Of a stretch of DNA of 61,090 nt, positions 36,338 to 43,520 are shown piece after piece. Source of the DNA: PALSA-1196 sp036833805. GTDB taxonomy: Bacteria > Pseudomonadota > Gammaproteobacteria > Steroidobacterales > Steroidobacteraceae. The position numbers and the translations under genes were made by a program. Within the stretch, counting starts at the first letter, position 1. The number at the start of each line of letters is the position of its first letter. The stretch is taken from assembly GCA_036833805.1 (NCBI GenBank), contig DAITPA010000005.1, forward strand, positions 1 through 61,090. The letters run 5' to 3'. The notes beneath the pieces were generated by a model. The model ran no database searches. It was not told the origin of the DNA and saw nothing but the letters and a program-made list of their open reading frames with translations.

Positions 36338-36606
36338 TGCTGACTCCTCGAGCGAAGTCGTTGATATGGCTTCCTCTACACCATCTGCAAGTGCTAACTA
36401 TTAACACTTTCGCCAACTTGCGACGGTAGAGTCCATTCATCGACACGATCGTGTACGGAGTGTGTCAGCGCGGCGGCATTGCTGCCACTGAAAAATTTGC
36501 AACGCGACCGAACAAGAGTGCAACGCAGCAGCGTTTAGCGCAATCATCGCTGCAGAAGAAGAATATGTATCACTGGCGCCGACGCAAGATCGGTCGCAGC
36601 AGGCGG

Positions 36607-37842
36607 CTATTCGCCGGGAGTCCCGTCGAGGTCGTGACGCGCGATTCCGTGCCGGTACATTTTGCGGTAGACCGTGCGGCGGCTTAGATGCAGACGCACT
36701 GCCGTTGCGCTGATGTTCCAGCGGCAGGCATCCAAGGTGCGCCGCAGCGCAGCGCATTCAGCGTTGGCTAGAACGTCCCCGGAGTCCGCACCGCGGGGCG
36801 CGCTGGCCGGCACCGTGTGCGCGGTCGCCGCGGGATCCAAGGGCAAGCATGCCGTGCTTGCTAGGGCGGGAACTGCGGCCACAACCGCGCTTGCAGCGTT
36901 GGCCCGCCGTACCGCATCGGCGGGGGCCTGGACGGACGCAAACCAGCGTCGCTCGCCATTACGCGGCGCCAGACTATCGGGGCGAAAACCGTGACGCCAC
37001 GACAGTTGCATTAACGCCTCAAGCGACGTATCGAGCACCGCCTCGATCCGCTGCCCGCACAAGGCCTCATGATTGCGATAGCCCAGAAGCTTCAACGCGC
37101 CGCGATTTGCGCCGCGGATCGCACCGGCTTCGTCGAACGCCAGTACGCCCTCGCCGGGCGTGCTCACGAATTCGGCGCAGCGGTGAAAGCGCAGCACGCC
37201 ATATTTCCTGGACGCCTCCAAGAGCGCACGGTTCTCGATGTTCTGCGCCGCAATATCAACAAGTGCGAGGGTGTGCGTCTGCGCTCGCGCTGTAGCGCCG
37301 GAGATGTCGAGCGTCGCAAGCAGTTTGCCCTGCATGTCGAAAATCGGCGCGGCCGAGCACGTCAACTGCGTGTTCTGCAGGAGAAAGTGGTCGCGGCGGT
37401 GAATGACGATCGGACGCTGGGTAACGAGGCAGGTGCCCATGCCGTTCGTGCCGAGCTCGCGCTCGCTCCAGATCACGCCTTCGCGAAAGCCGCTGCGGCG
37501 CGCGGTTGCCGAGAATCCCGGGTCGCCGAGGTAGCTCACGATGACGCCATCCCAGTCGGTCAGCATGATGCCGTATTGCGAGTGCTGCATGAGCCGGGCT
37601 AAGCCTGCCATCTCGATCTTTGCAATGGACAGCAAGGATCCGAGCCGCTCCTTGCGCATCCGCAGATCAGAGCGCTCGACCGTGGTCGGCTTCCGCGGCT
37701 GCACGGCGTCGAGCGCGTAAGTGGTGAGGCAGCGGTTCCAGGAACAGCGCACGGCCTCGTCGATTACAAGTCCGCTCATACAGCCGCGCGCGGCGGATTG
37801 AACCAGCTCCGCGTGGCCTCGGCTCTCTAGTCGCAGTCGCAT
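36607..37842 (-). CDS. AcoR-like GAF-PAS-Fis regulator lacking the AAA+ domain
   Basis: A 411-residue regulator. A GAF domain of the acetoin-regulator type (about 80-205; SERELGTNGMGTCL), a PAS-like domain (about 220-300), an Ala/Pro-rich linker (305-355) and a Fis-type helix-turn-helix (about 366-400; ISATAVRLHLSRRTVYRKM) are visible. The AAA+ sigma54-interaction domain found between these parts in AcoR is missing: there is no Walker A and no GAFTGA. It therefore cannot activate sigma54 by the usual mechanism and may act with sigma70 or as a competitor at the same DNA sites. ATG 37842 has a GAGGGG element about 7 bases upstream; a longer GTG start at 37917 is possible. It ends the xoxF-xoxJ-xoxG run. 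Confidence 0.85.
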   Translation of the reverse strand: MRLRLESRGHAELVQSAARGCMSGLVIDEAVRCSWNRCLTTYALDAVQPRKPTTVERSDLRMRKERLGSLLSIAKIEMAGLARLMQHSQYGIMLTDWDGVIVSYLGDPGFSATARRSGFREGVIWSERELGTNGMGTCLVTQRPIVIHRRDHFLLQNTQLTCSAAPIFDMQGKLLATLDISGATARAQTHTLALVDIAAQNIENRALLEASRKYGVLRFHRCAEFVSTPGEGVLAFDEAGAIRGANRGALKLLGYRNHEALCGQRIEAVLDTSLEALMQLSWRHGFRPDSLAPRNGERRWFASVQAPADAVRRANAASAVVAAVPALASTACLPLDPAATAHTVPASAPRGADSGDVLANAECAALRRTLDACRWNISATAVRLHLSRRTVYRKMYRHGIARHDLDGTPGE

Positions 37843-38029
37843 GACGCACCCCTCGGACGGCCTTCTTGCGCACGCAGATTCTTGAGTTGCGCACACCGGC
37901 TTCGGGTCGGCGGCCACTTAAGTCGCGCAGTACCGACGCCGGGCCCCACCGCGCTTTGGTCCGCTCAACCTAGTCAGATTACCGCTAAAGGTGTAAGACG
38001 AAAAGCTTGAGTTCTACCGTACGTTGTTA

Positions 38030-38578
38030 TTAACCCGGCGGGACCACCTCAGGCGGGCTGCCGAATTTGGCGGCGGGCGAGCCTGTGTACTTGGAACGAA
38101 CGAAGGTGAGGATTTTCCATAAATCATCAGCCGACGTAAGGATTGCCCCCATGGGGGGCATCGGGCCGACCACTTTTTCCATCCCGACACGCATATATCC
38201 CTTCGCCAGCATTCCATCGGAGCCTAAGGTCACCAGCCGGAAGAGCGTGTCGTCATCGCCGCCATACACCCAGATATCGTTGGTCAGAGGCGGACACATC
38301 CCGCCACCGCCACCGCCGCCGTGACAGCCGTTGCAGCCGAAGTGGAAGTAGACGTCCTTGCCAGCGGCGACGATCGCTTCATTGTCGTCGGTGTAGGGAT
38401 TTTTGAGCTTGCCCTTGGGCGTGCTCTCTACGAGCGCTGCTGGCGTCGACTTGTCTGCAGCAGCTGCCGCTGGCGCCGCTGCAGCGGGCTTCGCGGAGGT
38501 ATCGGGCGCCTGTCCTTGGGCCCAAGCCCCGATCAAGGTTGCGGCAGCTAGGCAGCCGACCCAAACTCTCTTCGACAT
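38030..38578 (-). CDS. xoxG: Cytochrome c, electron acceptor of XoxF (XoxG-like)
   Basis: A 182-residue exported single-haem cytochrome. A signal peptide and an Ala/Pro-rich linker (30-50) precede the haem site C82-N-G-C85-H86 and a distal-ligand region GPMPPMG (M140 or M143). Directly after the haem histidine come seven glycines and MCPP, an unusual loop. Neighbourhood and the loop-rich fold match the XoxG/MxaG cytochromes that take electrons from PQQ methanol dehydrogenases in the periplasm. It lies 41 bases downstream of xoxJ. Between it and the regulator are 187 bases with no feature I can name. Confidence 0.85.
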   Translation of the reverse strand: MSKRVWVGCLAAATLIGAWAQGQAPDTSAKPAAAAPAAAAADKSTPAALVESTPKGKLKNPYTDDNEAIVAAGKDVYFHFGCNGCHGGGGGGGMCPPLTNDIWVYGGDDDTLFRLVTLGSDGMLAKGYMRVGMEKVVGPMPPMGAILTSADDLWKILTFVRSKYTGSPAAKFGSPPEVVPPG

Positions 38579-38619
38579 TGTGCGTCTCCTCATCTTTCGC
38601 TTCTTATTAATTTTACGTT

Positions 38620-40239
38620 TTACGCGCCCGAGCTTCCTGAACTGGGAACGGCGGGCGAGGCAGGTTGTTCCAAAAGCTTGATCACCGCTTGACCGTCCTT
38701 GTCGCGTGCGATGCTGAGCGCGGTTTCGCCTTTCTCATCGCGCGCCGCGACATCGGCGCCGGCTTTAATGAGCAGCGTCACGAGTGAAGCTTGATTTGCC
38801 GCGGCGGCGATCATGAGCGCGGTAATGCCGCCTTCGTTTCTTGCATTGACATCGGCGCCATGATCAATGAGCGCCTGCGTCGTCGGCATCGAGTGCCCCG
38901 CGACCGCCAGCATGAGTGGCGTGTAGCCGCCCGTTCCGACTGTCTGGTTGGCGTCAGCATGGTCTTCAATCAGGGCGACAGCGGCCACATCCTTGCCATT
39001 CTGCGAAGCGATCGCAAGCGGCGTCAGGCCCGCCGCGCCCTTGCCGTTCGGGTCGGCCTTATGCGCCGCCAGAAAATGCACGATCCCCGCGTCATCCATC
39101 CATGCCGCAGTCATGATCGGCGTCCAGCCGTCGTGGTCCTGCCGGTTGACGTCGGCGCCGTGGTCGACGAAATACTTAACGAGCGCGAGAGACGCCTTGC
39201 GTATGGAGTTGTGCAGCGGCGACTCGCCCTGCGTATCGAGCGCATTAACGTCGGCGTGCTTCTTCTCTACGAGATAAGCAATACGCTTCAGGTCATCGCC
39301 GATGACCGCGTGGTTCAGCTCCTCATTGACATTGGCACCGTGCGCGAGCCAATCATTTAACATCGCAATCGAAACTATCGAAGGCGTCGGGTCGCCGTGA
39401 TGCGGCGTCGGCTGCTTATACGGGCCGTGCGACGGCAAGTCGCCATCGATGAGGCAGGTGTCGCATTTCACCAGCGGCACGCCGTATTCCACCAGAACCG
39501 CGCGTATAGCGTCGCGCTCCTTATGGATCGCCTTCGCCAACTCGTCCTTCAGAATCTTATCGGAAGTGCGCACGGCAAACGCCATGTCGTACTCCATGGG
39601 GAAATGATCTTCCATCAAGTTGACCGGCTGAATGGTCAAGGGCGCGTGCTTCTTCGCCTTGTAATAGCCGGCGAACGGGCCCCAAGCGGCAGCCACATCG
39701 AGTTTGCCGTCGACCACCTCTTGCAATTGATAGGACGGCTCATCCTGCGGCACGAGATCCGCATCATGGGTTAGGTAGTGAATGATGACGTTCTCAAACA
39801 CGTCATGCTCGGACAGCGCCTCGCGAATCGCTGAAGTCTGGTAGACACCAACCTTCAGTTTCTTAAGCTTCGGATCGTCGAAATTCTTGAACGACAGATG
39901 CTTATCGTCGCGGTACGCCAGAACAAAAGTCGTGCGATAAATCGCCTCGGTCGTCAGCACCCGCTCTGAATCAAGCGGCATGTCCATCATGAGGTCGCAC
40001 GCGTCAGCGTACAGCGTGGTCCTGGTCAAGCCACGCTCGATTGACGGACGGAAGTAATATTGCACGGTCGTGCCCATCGAGCCTGCGAGCAGCGCTGCGA
40101 TCTTGTTCTCAAAACCCTCGCCGCGATTGTTCGACAAGGGCATGTTGCCGGGGTCCGCGCACACTCGCAGTGCCGCCGCGTGCGCCGCGCCACTCACGGT
40201 TGCGAATGCGATCACGAGCCCGCCGAGCCACTTCTTCAT
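38620..40239 (-). CDS. xoxJ: XoxJ-like periplasmic binding protein fused to ankyrin repeats
   Basis: A 539-residue protein with a signal peptide (cleavage near AHA-AALRV). Residues 23-270 are a quinoprotein-dehydrogenase-associated solute-binding domain of the MxaJ/XoxJ family (LRVCADPGNMPLSN, GFENKIA, CDLMMDMP, KVGVYQTSA). It ends with a C259-x-x-C262 pair. Residues about 295-525 form about seven ankyrin repeats with a 33-residue period (GANVN, HADVNA, GADVNR, KADPNG, HADAN, GADVNA, GADVAA). XoxJ is proposed to help activate or bind XoxF; the ankyrin half suggests an added protein-binding surface in the periplasm. The start lies only 12 bases below the T-run of a strong terminator, so expression needs readthrough. 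Confidence 0.88.
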   Translation of the reverse strand: MKKWLGGLVIAFATVSGAAHAAALRVCADPGNMPLSNNRGEGFENKIAALLAGSMGTTVQYYFRPSIERGLTRTTLYADACDLMMDMPLDSERVLTTEAIYRTTFVLAYRDDKHLSFKNFDDPKLKKLKVGVYQTSAIREALSEHDVFENVIIHYLTHDADLVPQDEPSYQLQEVVDGKLDVAAAWGPFAGYYKAKKHAPLTIQPVNLMEDHFPMEYDMAFAVRTSDKILKDELAKAIHKERDAIRAVLVEYGVPLVKCDTCLIDGDLPSHGPYKQPTPHHGDPTPSIVSIAMLNDWLAHGANVNEELNHAVIGDDLKRIAYLVEKKHADVNALDTQGESPLHNSIRKASLALVKYFVDHGADVNRQDHDGWTPIMTAAWMDDAGIVHFLAAHKADPNGKGAAGLTPLAIASQNGKDVAAVALIEDHADANQTVGTGGYTPLMLAVAGHSMPTTQALIDHGADVNARNEGGITALMIAAAANQASLVTLLIKAGADVAARDEKGETALSIARDKDGQAVIKLLEQPASPAVPSSGSSGA

Positions 40240-40250
40240 AACCGTGCCCC

Positions 40251-40288
40251 AAAAAAAAGCGTCCGGTGCTTATTACACACCGGACGCT
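40251..40288 (-). terminator. Rho-independent terminator between xoxF and xoxJ
   Basis: A perfect 11-bp stem (AGCGTCCGGTG at 40258-40268 against CACCGGACGCT at 40278-40288) with a 9-base loop is followed on the minus strand by eight T (40258-40251). It ends xoxF transcription immediately before the xoxJ start at 40239 and probably sets a high xoxF to low xoxJ/xoxG ratio. Confidence 0.93.
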
Positions 40289-40320
40289 CTTAACTAACTA
40301 CTACTTGACACTGACTCCGA

Positions 40321-42183
40321 TCATTCGACTCGGAAGGTGTAAAGCGTTCCACCCATCGGGATCTTGTCGAGATTTGCTGCCTTGGTCATGGCCGTGGCGC
40401 CGATTGCACCGAACTTGTCGGACAGATCAAGACCCGCTGTCACCGGCAGACCAATCCAGCCGCCGATGCCGCTCCACACCGATACGTACTGCTTGCCAGC
40501 AACCTTGTACGTGATCGGGTTGCCGATGATTCCCGAGCCGAGACGGCGCTGCCACAGGATTTTTCCGGTGGCACGGTCAACTGCATGGAAATCACCATTC
40601 AGGCTGCCGTAGAAGGCAAGGCCGCCGTCGGTCACGAGCGCACCACCCCAGTTCGGGTACGGATCGGGGATGTCCCAGACCTTTTCGCCGGTGAGGAAGT
40701 TGAACTTGATGAACCGACCGGTCACACCTGGCTTCTCGGGATACATGTACACGTTAGCGAACACGTACACGGTCCCCTGCTGCGTATGCGAACGCTCCTG
40801 CGGCTCATCCTCCATGCACCAGTTGTTGGTGGGGCAGTACGCAATACCCGGCTCACCCGGGTCGATCGCACAGGGCTGTTGGTCCTTGCCACCCATCGCT
40901 GACGGGCAAGCCTGGACATTGCCGTTGGGGCCGAACGGAGAATGCGCCTTCACCTTCACCGGACGGCCTGTCTTCAGGTCGATCTTTTCCGCCCAGTTCA
41001 CTGTCACATAGTTGTGCGCGCGCAAGAGCGTGCCGTCCGTCCGGTCGAGGACATAGGCATAGCCGTTGCGATCGAAGTGAATGAGGACTTTGCGAGCCTT
41101 GCCGTCGACGGTTAAGTCTTCGAGCATGTTCTCGTTGATGCCGTCATAGTCCCACTGGTCAAACGGTGTCATCTGGTAGGCCCAAACGGCCTCGCCAGTA
41201 TCGATTTTGCGGGCAAAAATGGTCATCGACCACTTGTTGTCCCACTTGCCGCTGTTGCACTCCTCATGCGTCTTCGCGCCGCAACGATAGGAAGGGCTCC
41301 ACAGACCAGGATTGCCGGTCGATGTGTAGACGATCTTCAGCTCCGGATCGTAGCTGTAGAAGCCCCACAACGCGCCGCCGCCTCGCTTCCATTCGTCACC
41401 AGGATAGGTGTGAATGCCGAGGTCAGAACCTGCTTTGCCGTATTCCGGATGCTTCTTGTTGGTGTCGGCTGTCAGGCCAACGTCCTTATCGCTACCCGTG
41501 CTGTAGAACTCCCAGACTTTCTTGCCGCTGCCGAGGTCATAGGCAGTCAAGCGGCCGCGCGCGGCGAATTCGTCGCCGCCGAAACCCATGATGACTTTAC
41601 CTTCGGCAATGAGCGGTGCCTGTGTGATCGTCTCACCCTTTGCAGGATAAGCATGCTTGACGACCCAAACTTCTTTGCCGGTCTTGGCATCGAGGGCAAT
41701 CACGAAGCCGTCGAGTGTGCCAAATACCAGTTTGCCGTCCGCAAACGCCATACCGCGATTCACCGTATCGCAACAGGCGCGCGGCACAGCGGATGCGTCG
41801 CGGTCGGTGGACTTGGTGTAGTTCCACATCTCTTTCGGATGATCAGGATCGGTCAGGTCAAGTGCTTGAATGATGTTTGGCCAACCGCTTTCCATGTACA
41901 TCATCGGCGTGCCGCCAAGATCGACAACCAGCGGCTGTCCTTCATGACCACGCAATGTGCCGCTCGACTGCGACCAGATCATCTGCAGTCCCTTGACGTT
42001 CTGCGCATTGATATTCTTTAACGTGCTGTGGCGCGTCTGCGCTTGGTCGCCGCCGGGCGCGGCCCAAAGGTCCGGGTTCTTAGCACGGTCGGTGACTTCA
42101 TCGCCGCTCGCTAGGCCCCAACATCCCCCCAGTGCCAGTACGGCACACAGCATCCTTAGCCGTCGCTCTGATTCGAATTGCAT
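40321..42183 (-). CDS. xoxF: Lanthanide-type PQQ methanol/alcohol dehydrogenase XoxF
   Basis: A 620-residue periplasmic eight-bladed quinoprotein with an N-terminal export signal (ending near LASG). PQQ-site features: the adjacent cysteines C137-C138 (RACCDTVNRG), metal ligands E205 (GGDEFAARG) and N291 (STGNPGLW), catalytic D345 and, two residues on, D347 in FDQWDYDGIN. The second Asp is the hallmark of lanthanide-dependent enzymes; calcium-type MxaF has Ala there. It oxidises methanol or a related primary alcohol and passes electrons to XoxG. The wording GDEFAARG differs from the GAEFGVRG-like form usual in MxaF, so the clade (XoxF3 or other) needs a tree. A GAGGAG ribosome-binding site lies 7 bases upstream of the start. 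No mxaF or small-subunit mxaI is present. Confidence 0.93.
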   Translation of the reverse strand: MQFESERRLRMLCAVLALGGCWGLASGDEVTDRAKNPDLWAAPGGDQAQTRHSTLKNINAQNVKGLQMIWSQSSGTLRGHEGQPLVVDLGGTPMMYMESGWPNIIQALDLTDPDHPKEMWNYTKSTDRDASAVPRACCDTVNRGMAFADGKLVFGTLDGFVIALDAKTGKEVWVVKHAYPAKGETITQAPLIAEGKVIMGFGGDEFAARGRLTAYDLGSGKKVWEFYSTGSDKDVGLTADTNKKHPEYGKAGSDLGIHTYPGDEWKRGGGALWGFYSYDPELKIVYTSTGNPGLWSPSYRCGAKTHEECNSGKWDNKWSMTIFARKIDTGEAVWAYQMTPFDQWDYDGINENMLEDLTVDGKARKVLIHFDRNGYAYVLDRTDGTLLRAHNYVTVNWAEKIDLKTGRPVKVKAHSPFGPNGNVQACPSAMGGKDQQPCAIDPGEPGIAYCPTNNWCMEDEPQERSHTQQGTVYVFANVYMYPEKPGVTGRFIKFNFLTGEKVWDIPDPYPNWGGALVTDGGLAFYGSLNGDFHAVDRATGKILWQRRLGSGIIGNPITYKVAGKQYVSVWSGIGGWIGLPVTAGLDLSDKFGAIGATAMTKAANLDKIPMGGTLYTFRVE

Positions 42184-42266
42184 ACAGGTATCTCCTCAAT
42201 CTCTCGCGTTGTATCTTTTTTGCTGTCGCACCGCCGTTGCCCTCTCAAGCCGGCGCGGAAGGTGCG

Positions 42267-42318
42267 GATGTAGGCGCCGTCTAACCGTGTGGCAAGCGTG
42301 GGTTCCGTCAGCGGAACC
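42267..42318 (-). promoter_or_regulatory. xoxF: Candidate xoxF promoter with adjoining inverted repeat
   Basis: On the minus strand TTGCCA (42295-42290), a 17-base spacer and TACATC (42272-42267) form a moderate sigma70 promoter about 85 bases upstream of xoxF. Directly upstream of the -35 box a perfect inverted repeat GGTTCCG-4-CGGAACC (42301-42318) could hold a regulator. A further small palindrome TAGGA-5-TCCTA lies at 42366-42380. These assignments rest on pattern only. Confidence 0.45.
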
Positions 42319-42451
42319 GCCACGTGCCTCTGAAAATCACCGTAAGAACTTTCCCATAATCTCTGTAGGACATTTTCCTATGCCGTATATAACAGTTCGC
42401 TTAGCCGCCAACAACTCTCATCACGCTGCGCTGGCGCGTTCGCAACAGTTC

Positions 42452-42469
42452 TGTGCCGAAAATGGCACA
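42452..42469. promoter_or_regulatory. 18-bp palindrome between xoxF and the propeller gene
   Basis: TGTGCC (42452-42457), six bases, GGCACA (42464-42469): a perfect inverted repeat. It has the same outer spacing TGTG-N10-CACA as the perfect palindrome before the RND operon (49063-49080), with 13 of 18 identical bases. It is about 72 bases upstream of the predicted start of the propeller transcript. Confidence 0.6.
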
Positions 42470-42497
42470 TTGCGCCAAGGGCGTTTTTGCGCTGCCC

Positions 42498-42526
42498 TTG
42501 ACGCTTGATCGGCCCTCTCTCAGGAT
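42498..42526 (+). promoter_or_regulatory. Candidate sigma70 promoter for the YVTN propeller gene
   Basis: TTGACG (42498-42503), a 17-base spacer and a weak -10 CAGGAT (42521-42526) precede the gene start at 42558. The weak -10 fits dependence on an activator bound at the palindrome at 42452-42469. Confidence 0.35.
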
Positions 42527-42557
42527 CGGCGCCACTGGCTTTAACGAGGTGATCTTC

Positions 42558-43520
42558 GTGCCCCGATCCGTACGAATCTGCGCGGTGATTTGGCTCATAG
42601 CCGCGAGCGCCGCATCCTACGCCGAAAAGGCCTACATACCGAATGAAGGCTCCGGCACTCTGACCGTCATCGATACGAGTACCGACCGGGAAGCGCCCGT
42701 CAGCCCGATCCCCAAGCAAGGCACCATCGGCACAAAGCTTCGCGGCGTCGCGCTCGACCTCTCAGGAAAAACGCTGTTTGCTGTTGACGCGGTGCGCAAC
42801 GTCGTGCTCGCCATTGATACCTCAAGCGGTACCGTCAAAAAGACGTTTCCCAACATCGTCTCTGCCGAGGGCATTCAGCTTGCCCCGAACGGCAAGATGG
42901 TGACGGCTTGCGCCGAGCACTCCAACGAGGCGGTGTTCATCGACGTCGCAGCGCTGAGCGAGGCCTTTCGGGTCAAAATCCAGGGCAAGAACCCCGAGCA
43001 TTGCGTCTACAGTCCAAACGGCAATTGGTTGCTCACAAGCAACGAGAAAAGCCAGAGCATCGATGTCATCGACGTCGCCGCGCGTAAATCCGTCGCGACC
43101 GTCAAGACCGCCGGCGCCCCGCGCGGCATGGGCTTTCTGCCCGACGGCAGCGCGCTCTATGTTGCCGATGAGACCTCCGGCAACGTCGATGTCGTGGATG
43201 CCGCCTCCTGGCAGATCGTAAAGTCGATCCCGATCGGCTTACGCCCGGCCGGCATCATCGTGCGCGCCGACGGCGCGCGCGTTTACGCAACAGCCGGTGG
43301 CGACGGCACGGTCTCGGTCATCGACCCGAAGACCGAAGCGGTCGTTGCGAGCGTGTCCGTCGGCAAGCGCCCGTGGAACATGGCCCTTACCCACGACGGC
43401 AAAAAACTGTACGTCGCGAATGGCCGCTCGAACAGCATTTCGGTCATCGACACCGGCAGCAATACGCTGCTACGCACCATTGACGTCGGCGCGCTACCCT
43501 GGGGTGTTGCCATCCGCTAA
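42558..43520 (+). CDS. YVTN beta-propeller protein of the PQQ-dehydrogenase-associated type
   Basis: A 320-residue exported protein. GTG 42558 has a GAGG element 9 bases upstream and starts a classical signal peptide (VPRSVRICAVIWLIAASAASYA); the frame extends to 42453 but without a better start. Repeating blades with YIPNEGSGTLTVIDT, LFAVDAVRNVV, LYVADETSGNVDVVD, VYATAGGDGTVSVID and LYVANGRSNSISVID show a seven-bladed YVTN propeller. Members are found beside PQQ alcohol dehydrogenase genes; the role is unknown, possibly binding of PQQ enzymes or metal. It is divergent from xoxF and converges on the RND gene with a 27-base overlap. Confidence 0.85.
   Translation: MPRSVRICAVIWLIAASAASYAEKAYIPNEGSGTLTVIDTSTDREAPVSPIPKQGTIGTKLRGVALDLSGKTLFAVDAVRNVVLAIDTSSGTVKKTFPNIVSAEGIQLAPNGKMVTACAEHSNEAVFIDVAALSEAFRVKIQGKNPEHCVYSPNGNWLLTSNEKSQSIDVIDVAARKSVATVKTAGAPRGMGFLPDGSALYVADETSGNVDVVDAASWQIVKSIPIGLRPAGIIVRADGARVYATAGGDGTVSVIDPKTEAVVASVSVGKRPWNMALTHDGKKLYVANGRSNSISVIDTGSNTLLRTIDVGALPWGVAIR

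Noticed and set aside
42463..42477. TGGCACATTGC near xoxF as a sigma54 promoter
   Set aside because: The distance between the GG and GC elements is wrong (TTGC follows after one base instead of five).
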